A DNA stretch of 64,000 nt from Anabaena minutissima FACHB-250 (GTDB lineage Bacteria; Cyanobacteriota; Cyanobacteriia; Cyanobacteriales; Nostocaceae): NCBI RefSeq assembly GCF_014697125.1, contig NZ_JACJRG010000008.1, forward strand, positions 62,001-126,000, read 5' to 3'. The notes beneath the pieces are model-generated. The model saw only the letters and a list, made by a program, of their open reading frames with translations. It searched no databases and was not told where the DNA came from. Position 1 is the stretch's first letter. Every line of letters starts with the position of its first letter. This document shows positions 58,114-64,000 of this stretch, one piece after another. The position numbers and the translations under genes are program-made.

Positions 58114-59814
58114 TCACCTGTCACCTCTCATCTGTCCCCTATTTTTCACTTGTTCATCTGCGATCGCATACCAAACTTGACCTAAAGTCCGTTGATTCAG
58201 TTTCCCACGGTCTTGACCTGGAAACAACTGATCAAATTTTTGATTAGTATCCTTATTTAAATCATTGACTGTGTAATTTCCTAGTTGTCCAGAACGGGCT
58301 TGTCGTCTCCAAGTTTGATAATCTCTCTCTGTATAGCGTCCCAGTTGACGGCGAGTTGCTGTACTGAGGTTAGCCTGTTCTATTTTATTCAATAAATCAC
58401 CAGCGACGGCAGACCATTCATCCCGCAAACCTGCATCTTCTGGGTTAGAAGTGAGGTTACGTCCGTTTAACTCCGGTTTTTGGCTATGGAATAAGCCGTC
58501 TACTGTCTGGGTAAAAAAGGGTTCAGGAATTTCTAACTGTTGGCGACGACTTAAAACTTGACTCAGGGTAATTTTATTTTTGTCGCTAACTGGTTGACTA
58601 GTAGGACTAGATAACGATGGTATTTGGGGTAAAGATATTTGTGGCGCAGTAATTGAAGACACACCGCGAATCAGGGCATTTACTACCGCAAAAGTCCCTG
58701 CACCAGTCAATATAACTAACGCTGTCCCCCCAAAACTGACTGCAAAAGGACGTAGCCAACCAGGGAGAGGTAACTTTTGGGCTACGGCTTGAGTTTTGTT
58801 ATGGAATTTACTAACGATTACCCCTGCTTTACGTCCAGGGGCAACTATCATTGTCTTAATCTTGGTAAGATGAGTCACAGGTGGTTTAGTCGCATTTGGT
58901 GATGGTAAATCTTTGAGAATTAGATCAGCATTTTGATAGCGATCGCTTGGTTTATACGCCAACATCTTTTTTAACACAGCTTCTAGCTTAAAGCTGACAT
59001 TAATTTCCCTACCCCAACGCCAAATTCCTTGATAGCTGTCATATAATTTTTGCGGTTCTTTCCCTGTCAATAAAACTAACGCTGTCACCGCCAAAGAATA
59101 TAAATCACTGTTGAAATATACCTTCCCTTGTCGTAATTGTTCTTCTGGCGCGTAGCCTTTTTTACCCAACAGAGTATGATTGACAGCCAACTTAGTAAAC
59201 CAAAAACCTTGAGAAGCTGGTAATTGTTTGACACCACCAAAATCAATCAGTACAGGTAAATTATCAGAACGTCGCCAAATCAAATTATCAGGGGAAATAT
59301 CGCGGTGAACTACATCTAAAGAGTGAATATAGGATAAAACGGGTAAAAGTTGTTGTAATAAAGTGATAACTTCGGCTTCTGTAAAAGTTTTCCCTTGACT
59401 TTGGCGTTGTTCTAATATTTGGTCAAAATTATCGCCTTCTATATAGTCTTGCACTAAAAAGAAAAAATCCTGATTCCCCATTTTTACTTGTAGTGAAGCG
59501 TGAAACATGGGAATCTGGGGATGATGAAGTTTTTTGAGTACATTTGCTTCTCGCTCAAACAACTCCTTAGCCTTTTGTAAATCCTGTTTTTCTGTGACTT
59601 GGGGTGCAAATTCCTTCAAAACACAGGTTTGATTAGATTTCTTTTTATCCTCAGCTAGATAAGTACGTCCAAAACCACCCTGTCCTATTTGACGAACCAG
59701 CCGATAACGATTGTTTATAACTTGTCCAACAGTAATAGACAAAGGTTCACCGCAATGAATGCAAAAATGATTACTGCTATTATTAGCGTGTTTTTTACTG
59801 CAATAGACTTGCAT
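58114..59814 (-). CDS. Ser/Thr protein kinase with N-terminal zinc ribbon
   Basis: The 566-residue protein starts with a small zinc ribbon (CSKKHANNSSNHFCIHC, residues 4-20) before the kinase domain (about 30-310), which has GQGGFGRTYLAED, HRDISPDNLI and IDFGGVKQ. One membrane helix (about 370-392) leads to the same unnamed extracytoplasmic domain as the upstream paralogue (LRDEWSAVAGDLLNK; RRQLGRYT). It lacks the PPC-like domain and ends NRGQMRGDR, where the last seven or so residues and the stop come from a GGTGACA-type repeat. It precedes the other kinase gene by about 50 bp, so the two may be co-transcribed. Confidence 0.92.
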   Translation of the reverse strand: MQVYCSKKHANNSSNHFCIHCGEPLSITVGQVINNRYRLVRQIGQGGFGRTYLAEDKKKSNQTCVLKEFAPQVTEKQDLQKAKELFEREANVLKKLHHPQIPMFHASLQVKMGNQDFFFLVQDYIEGDNFDQILEQRQSQGKTFTEAEVITLLQQLLPVLSYIHSLDVVHRDISPDNLIWRRSDNLPVLIDFGGVKQLPASQGFWFTKLAVNHTLLGKKGYAPEEQLRQGKVYFNSDLYSLAVTALVLLTGKEPQKLYDSYQGIWRWGREINVSFKLEAVLKKMLAYKPSDRYQNADLILKDLPSPNATKPPVTHLTKIKTMIVAPGRKAGVIVSKFHNKTQAVAQKLPLPGWLRPFAVSFGGTALVILTGAGTFAVVNALIRGVSSITAPQISLPQIPSLSSPTSQPVSDKNKITLSQVLSRRQQLEIPEPFFTQTVDGLFHSQKPELNGRNLTSNPEDAGLRDEWSAVAGDLLNKIEQANLSTATRRQLGRYTERDYQTWRRQARSGQLGNYTVNDLNKDTNQKFDQLFPGQDRGKLNQRTLGQVWYAIADEQVKNRGQMRGDR

Positions 59815-59891
59815 GGTGCTGAAGGATAGATGAGGGGTTTTTTAAATTACTACAACTAATATGCTTCAATTTACGAATATTCTTTTAAGAA

Positions 59892-59919
59892 GGTGATAGG
59901 TGACAAGTGACAGGTGACT
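59892..59919. repeat. GGTGATA/GGTGACA heptamer repeat
   Basis: Units GGTGATA, GGTGACA, AGTGACA and GGTGACT lie immediately before the ATG of the PaaK-like gene. They are likely in its untranslated leader. Confidence 0.75.
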
Positions 59920-59923
59920 AATT

Positions 59924-61447
59924 ATGAAACACAAATCACGAGGACAACAAGTAATCAAGGTATGGGAAGATTTTGTGTCTACCCCTCTAGAGGATTTGTT
60001 ACAGCAGCATATCAAAACTTCTGGGGAATCGACTGTCTTGGATTTGTTTCGTGATGTAGCGGCTAATGTCCCGGCTTATCAGGCTTTTTTAGCAGAAAGG
60101 GAAATTCAGCCCGATACGATTGAAAGTTGGGGTGATTTTCAGAAAATTCCAGCGATCGCTAAAGAAAATTATATCTCACGTTATCCTCTCGCTGATTTAT
60201 GCCGCGATGGACAGCTAGAGGGTTGCGATATGATAGCGGCTTCCTCCGGTTCTACTGGGAAACCCACATTCTGGCCGAGGTTCTTCACCGATGAACTCCA
60301 AATTGCTACACGTTTTGAGCAAATTTTTCACGACAGTTTCGCCGCCGATACCAAACCCACCCTTGCAGTCATTTGCTTTACTCTAGGAACTTGGGTAGGT
60401 GGGATGTTCACTACAAATTGCTGTCGTTATCTTGCTAGCAAAGGCTACCCCATCACTGTTATTACCCCCGGTAACAATAAAGAAGACATATTACGCGTAG
60501 TGCAGGAACTCGGTGGAAATTTTGCACAGGTAGTTTTATTGGGATATCCACCATTTCTAAAAGATGTAATTGATACAGGTATTGCCCGTAATGTAGAGTG
60601 GCAACGCTACCAGATTAAATTTGTCATGGCAGGTGAAGTATTCAGCGAAGAATGGCGGAGTTTAGTAGGTGAAAGGGTGGGTTCTCAAAATCCCTGCTAC
60701 GATTCAGCATCACTTTACGGTACAGCCGACGCAGGGGTGTTGGGTAATGAGACACCATTGAGTATTTGCATTCGCCGCTTTTTAGCGCAAAATCCAGCAG
60801 CAGCCAAAGCTTTATTTGGCGAATCCCGTTTACCTACACTAGTGCAGTATGACCCAGTTAGTCGCTTTTTTGAAGTGCAGAACGGGCAATTATTATTTTC
60901 GGGAAATAACGGCATTCCCCTCATACGGTACAACATCTTAGACACTGGCGGAATTATTACCTATGATGCCATGCTCCAATTCTTAGCCGATTGGGGATTT
61001 AACCCACTAGAAAATCTTACGCCTTACACACAGCAACCACCTAGAGGTATTCATCAACTACCATTCGTCTACGTTTTTGGACGGTCTAACTTTACAGTCT
61101 CCTATTTTGGTGCAAATATCTACCCCGAAAATGTGACAGTAGGATTAGAACAACCAGTTATTAAAGAATGGGTGACAGGTAAATTCGTCTTGCAGGTAAA
61201 AGAAGACACCGACAAAAACCGCTTTTTATCTGTAGTTGTAGAATTAGCACCAGATGTTAAAAGTTCTGAAGACAAACGCCAAACCATAGCAACCTCAATT
61301 CTCACCCAATTGTTGCGACTTAACGGCGAATTTGCCAACTACGTCCCCAAAGAATACCAAACACCCCAAATCACATTAGCACCAATGGGCGATCGCGAAT
61401 ACTTCCCCATTGGAGTTAAACATCGTTACACACGCCAATCATCCTAA
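59924..61447 (+). CDS. Phenylacetate-CoA ligase-like (PaaK family) adenylating enzyme
   Basis: The 507-residue protein belongs to the adenylate-forming superfamily. It has AASSGSTGKPT (P-loop-like, about residues 104-114), a core YGTADAGVLGNETP (about 265-278) and the C-terminal lid with QLPFVYVFGRSNFTVSYFGA. Such enzymes activate a carboxylate with ATP for CoA or other transfer. The phenylacetate-specific genes are absent nearby, so the substrate is unknown. It is convergent with moeA: their stops overlap by 9 bp. The ATG follows a heptamer-repeat region, and no ribosome-binding site is obvious. Confidence 0.85.
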   Translation: MKHKSRGQQVIKVWEDFVSTPLEDLLQQHIKTSGESTVLDLFRDVAANVPAYQAFLAEREIQPDTIESWGDFQKIPAIAKENYISRYPLADLCRDGQLEGCDMIAASSGSTGKPTFWPRFFTDELQIATRFEQIFHDSFAADTKPTLAVICFTLGTWVGGMFTTNCCRYLASKGYPITVITPGNNKEDILRVVQELGGNFAQVVLLGYPPFLKDVIDTGIARNVEWQRYQIKFVMAGEVFSEEWRSLVGERVGSQNPCYDSASLYGTADAGVLGNETPLSICIRRFLAQNPAAAKALFGESRLPTLVQYDPVSRFFEVQNGQLLFSGNNGIPLIRYNILDTGGIITYDAMLQFLADWGFNPLENLTPYTQQPPRGIHQLPFVYVFGRSNFTVSYFGANIYPENVTVGLEQPVIKEWVTGKFVLQVKEDTDKNRFLSVVVELAPDVKSSEDKRQTIATSILTQLLRLNGEFANYVPKEYQTPQITLAPMGDREYFPIGVKHRYTRQSS

Positions 61448-62671
61448 TATCTGTAAAACCCCCACCTCTTCCCCCGGCGAAATTAATCTTTCACCTACCG
61501 GCAGCACAGCCAAAGCATTGGTTTGAGCTAAATTAATTAAATTCCCAGAACTATGACTACCAACAGCTTGATGAAATTCATAGACTCCATCAATTAAACG
61601 CAACCGTCCCCAAATATAAGTTTCCCGCTTCCCGTCCGATCGCAATTCATCATGCGATCGCACTTTAACTAATTCTACGTCCCAACCCCCAGTCAGTCCC
61701 CCCAGTTTCTTGATAACTGGTTGCACAAATCGCCAGAAAGTCACCAACACCGCCGCCGGGTTTCCTGGTAAACCGAAATATATAGGGGACTGGGAGAAAG
61801 TGGCGACTGTGAGGGGTTTTCCTGGGCGCATGGCTACAGAACGGATATGAATTATCGCACCCAATGAATCCAGAATTTTGTCAACGTAGTCATAATCTCC
61901 CACAGAAACACCACCAGAAGAAATCACTATATCGGCGTTAGCGATAGCTTGCCGAATTGTTGCTTCTAAAGCTGCTGGATTATCTTTAACAATGCCTAAT
62001 AATATCGGTTCTGCCCCCATTTGTCGCACTAAAGCAGCTAAAGCATACTGATTGGAATCAACAATTTGTCCTGGTTGTAAGGGTTGATTAACTGTTACCA
62101 ATTCATCCCCGGTAGAAAAAATTGCTACACGAGGACGACGGTAAACCCTGACTTGCGGACACTGGGCTGCTGCTAACACAGCTATTTCTGCCGCATTTAA
62201 CCTAATCCCGGCTGGTAATAATTGTGTACCTGATTGGTAATAAGCGGCTTTGCATCTTACATATTCCCCTAGTTTTGGTGCAGTGAGAATCCAAACATGG
62301 CCATTTTCCTGGCGTGTTTTCTCTTGCATAACTACAGTATCCGCACCCTTGGGCATCACTGCCCCGGTAAAAATTCGCGCGGCTTGTCCTGGTTTTAGGG
62401 TAGACTTTGGTTGATAGCCTGCGGGAATTTCTGCAATAATTTCTAACTTTACTGGTTGTTCGGCGTTAGCATTTTGGATATCTTCATAACGTACCGCGTA
62501 GCCATCCATCGCCGAATTATCCCAATGGGGAAAATCTAGGGGACTGGTGACAGGCGTTGCTAAAATTCGTCCATTGGCGGCAAATAAATCTACAACCTCT
62601 GTATCTTGTTGGCTATCTAGTGGTTGAACTAAATTAAAAATAATATCTGCTGCATCCCTGACTGATAACAT
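61439..62671 (-). CDS. moeA: Molybdopterin molybdenumtransferase
   Basis: The 410-residue enzyme inserts molybdate into adenylated molybdopterin to form the molybdenum cofactor. It has the family blocks HWDNSAMDGYAVRYED (about 46-61), GAVMPKGADTVVMQE (about 102-116), STGDEL (about 186-191), SSGGVSVGDYDYVD (about 247-260) and GLPGNPAAVLV (about 291-301). Length and layout are normal. Cyanobacteria use the cofactor for nitrate reductase and sulfite-oxidase-like enzymes. No other moa/moe gene is adjacent. Confidence 0.96.
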   Translation of the reverse strand: MLSVRDAADIIFNLVQPLDSQQDTEVVDLFAANGRILATPVTSPLDFPHWDNSAMDGYAVRYEDIQNANAEQPVKLEIIAEIPAGYQPKSTLKPGQAARIFTGAVMPKGADTVVMQEKTRQENGHVWILTAPKLGEYVRCKAAYYQSGTQLLPAGIRLNAAEIAVLAAAQCPQVRVYRRPRVAIFSTGDELVTVNQPLQPGQIVDSNQYALAALVRQMGAEPILLGIVKDNPAALEATIRQAIANADIVISSGGVSVGDYDYVDKILDSLGAIIHIRSVAMRPGKPLTVATFSQSPIYFGLPGNPAAVLVTFWRFVQPVIKKLGGLTGGWDVELVKVRSHDELRSDGKRETYIWGRLRLIDGVYEFHQAVGSHSSGNLINLAQTNALAVLPVGERLISPGEEVGVLQILG

Positions 62672-62749
62672 AGCGATCGCCTCAAATTATTGATTTTAGT
62701 CAACATTCCATCCCAAATGGACTAACATACCTAATTTTGTGCATTATAT

Positions 62750-62887
62750 GTAGGTTGGGAAGCCACCGCCTTGGACGGGTCTCCCGGCTTGGGGCGAGTG
62801 GCGTTTGACGGAAGGAAACCCAACACCAAGATCCATATTGGTTATCCGAGATCAATGTTGGGTTGCGCTGCGCTTAACCCAACCTAC
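62750..62887. repeat. MITE-like element bounded by GTAGGTTGGG / CCCAACCTAC
   Basis: The 138-bp element has perfect 10-bp inverted ends. It contains CCGCCTTGGACGGGTCTCCC (shared with about 12237) and an inner CCCAACACCAAGATC / GATCAATGTTGGG pair. It has no coding capacity and lies between moeA and the RDD gene. Confidence 0.72.
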
Positions 62888-63015
62888 AATTTTTTTGCTT
62901 ATGATTTATCAAGTAAACATTAAATCCTAGGGTGCTTTAAAACAGCGCAGAATAAGAACTAAAGTTCTTACTACAAACTTTAAAATTACCCTCTAATACC
63001 CAATCCCCAATCTCT

Positions 63016-63573
63016 ATGACTATCGAACGAGTTCCTCAAAAACACTATCCCAAAGCTGAGATTAATCGGCGCGGTATGGCCTTGGGATTGGATTTTCTCG
63101 TTGTCTGGCTAGTCAGTTCTCTATTGGGAAGTAATCAAGGTAGTATTCAATTCATCCAAATTTTAGTGTTTATCTTCGGTTGGCTAATTTTGCGGGTACT
63201 AGTGGTATTCAACAACAAAGGGCAAAGTTTAGGGCGGTGGGCGTTTGACTTAAAAGTGCTAGAAGTAGAAGACGGACAAGTTGTCGGCAGAATTCCCCAA
63301 TTGCTAGCACTATTCAAAAGAGAAGCTATAATTTGCTTTGGGGCAATTTTGGTATCTGTTGCCTTGGGCAATATTAGTGCCAATCCCACTGCTATACTGC
63401 TAGTGATTCCCCTAGCAATTGACTGTAGTGCAGCGTTATCTGATACCCAGATGCGCCAAGCTTTACACGACCGTTATGCTGGAACTTTCATTGTTTCGTC
63501 GCGTCGGGGCTACTCGTTAGACTTAAAAATTAAACGATTAGTTGGAACTTTGCGCCGAAATGTGAGAAGATAG
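63016..63573 (+). CDS. RDD-family membrane protein
   Basis: The 185-residue protein has the RDD pattern: RRGMALGLDFLVVWLVSSLL (about 18-37, first helix with the Arg-Asp element), a second helix (about 45-65, FIQILVFIFGWLILRVLVVF), NNKGQSLGRWAFDLKVLE (about 67-84), and further hydrophobic segments (about 105-150). The family is linked to ion transport or tolerance in some bacteria, but the substrate is not known. The 50S L33 gene follows 43 bp downstream. Confidence 0.88.
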   Translation: MTIERVPQKHYPKAEINRRGMALGLDFLVVWLVSSLLGSNQGSIQFIQILVFIFGWLILRVLVVFNNKGQSLGRWAFDLKVLEVEDGQVVGRIPQLLALFKREAIICFGAILVSVALGNISANPTAILLVIPLAIDCSAALSDTQMRQALHDRYAGTFIVSSRRGYSLDLKIKRLVGTLRRNVRR

Positions 63574-63616
63574 TTATTTGTGTTAATTCTCTTCAGGCTT
63601 TATTGTTTGTAAGATT

Positions 63617-63811
63617 ATGGCTAAAAGTAAAGGTGTCCGCATCATAGTGACACTAGAATGCACTGAGTGTCGGACAAATCCAGACAAAAGATCCCCTGGT
63701 GTTTCACGGTATACAACAACTAAGAACCGTCGTAACACTACCAACCGCTTAGAACTTGCTAAGTTCTGCACCCACTGCAATAAACATACCGTTCACAAGG
63801 AAATCAAGTAA
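63617..63811 (+). CDS. rpmG: 50S ribosomal protein L33
   Basis: The 64-residue protein has the family pattern [20 protein letters not shown] and [20 protein letters not shown], then [13 protein letters not shown]. Its CxxC...CxxC set (CTEC and CTHC) marks the zinc-binding form. It is a structural component of the large subunit. rpsR starts 2 bp after its stop, the usual pairing in cyanobacteria and chloroplasts. Confidence 0.97.
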   Translation: MAKSKGVRIIVTLECTECRTNPDKRSPGVSRYTTTKNRRNTTNRLELAKFCTHCNKHTVHKEIK

Positions 63812-63813
63812 AG

Positions 63814-64000
63814 ATGAGTTATTATCGTCGGCGTTTGTCTCCAATTAAGCCTGGAGAACCAATTGATTACAAAGATGTTGACTTATTGCGGAAGTTTGTA
63901 ACTGAGCGCGGTAAGATATTGCCACGTCGGATCACAGGATTGACTTGTCAACAGCAGAGAGAATTGACATTAGCGATTAAACGGGCGCGGATTGTGGCAT
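63814..64000 (+). CDS. rpsR: 30S ribosomal protein S18, N-terminal part (3' end outside window)
   Basis: The frame begins at ATG 63814, 2 bp after rpmG, and stays open to the window edge (62 codons). It encodes [20 protein letters not shown], then [20 protein letters not shown] and [20 protein letters not shown], which is the typical S18 core. S18 binds the platform of the 30S subunit. Co-transcription with rpmG is expected. Confidence 0.95.
   Translation, partial: MSYYRRRLSPIKPGEPIDYKDVDLLRKFVTERGKILPRRITGLTCQQQRELTLAIKRARIVA

Overview
The window is chromosomal DNA from a filamentous, probably Nostoc/Anabaena-like cyanobacterium. The evidence is the very high density of the palindrome GCGATCGC (HIP1), arrays of short tandem heptanucleotides (GGTGACA/GGGGACA and GTGCTGA types), oxygenic-photosynthesis genes (ndhH, psb30), a CruA-type lycopene cyclase and many families mostly confined to cyanobacteria. 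No phage, complete insertion sequence, CRISPR array, rRNA or tRNA gene was recognised.

Layout, left to right. 0-4.9 kb: the N-terminal part of an SLH-domain outer-membrane/cell-wall protein (minus), a tandem pair of MscS-like channels and a creatininase-family hydrolase. 4.9-6.3 kb: a 62-bp tandem repeat array, a decayed second copy of the 3' end of ileS, and a two-gene cassette (134-aa protein plus HNH endonuclease) between that relic and the intact ileS (6.3-9.3 kb). 9.7-18.1 kb: a CruA-like cyclase, a coiled-coil protein, an Ig-like/beta-propeller lipoprotein-like protein flanked by inverted repeats, and a COG0701 permease with its TIGR03943 partner. 18.8-25.1 kb: an unusual histidine kinase, a beta-hydroxyacid dehydrogenase, a 31-aa membrane peptide, a MidA/NDUFAF7-type methyltransferase, a stand-alone GAF protein with all the marks of a DXCF cyanobacteriochrome, and ndhH. 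25.8-35.6 kb: housekeeping genes (rsmH, LysM/M23 peptidase, trmL, gshA, ABM protein, recJ, psb30, YkgJ-like protein). 35.6-40.5 kb: broken toxin-antitoxin modules, a split Mn2+ exchanger (two half-size UPF0016 proteins), GNAT, a saccharopine-dehydrogenase-like protein, Uma2 and a VOC protein. 40.6-48.4 kb: a sigma-like protein, TPR and secreted/envelope proteins, DUF2267 and an orphan histidine kinase. 48.5-56 kb: a copper-type efflux module (DUF411, CusA, CusB) divergent from its CopRS-type two-component system, with a CopR-box-like site between them. 56-64 kb: two related Ser/Thr kinases, a PaaK-like ligase, moeA, an RDD protein, rpmG and the start of rpsR.

The main theme is how dispersed repeats reshape genes. 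Short tandem repeats lie in frame inside ileS, cruA, recJ and a histidine kinase gene, and they supply the stop codon and last residues of rsmH, a Ser/Thr kinase, a TPR gene and the creatininase gene. The strongest single leads are the displaced ileS tail flanking an HNH cassette, the stand-alone DXCF cyanobacteriochrome and the copper module with its putative operator.
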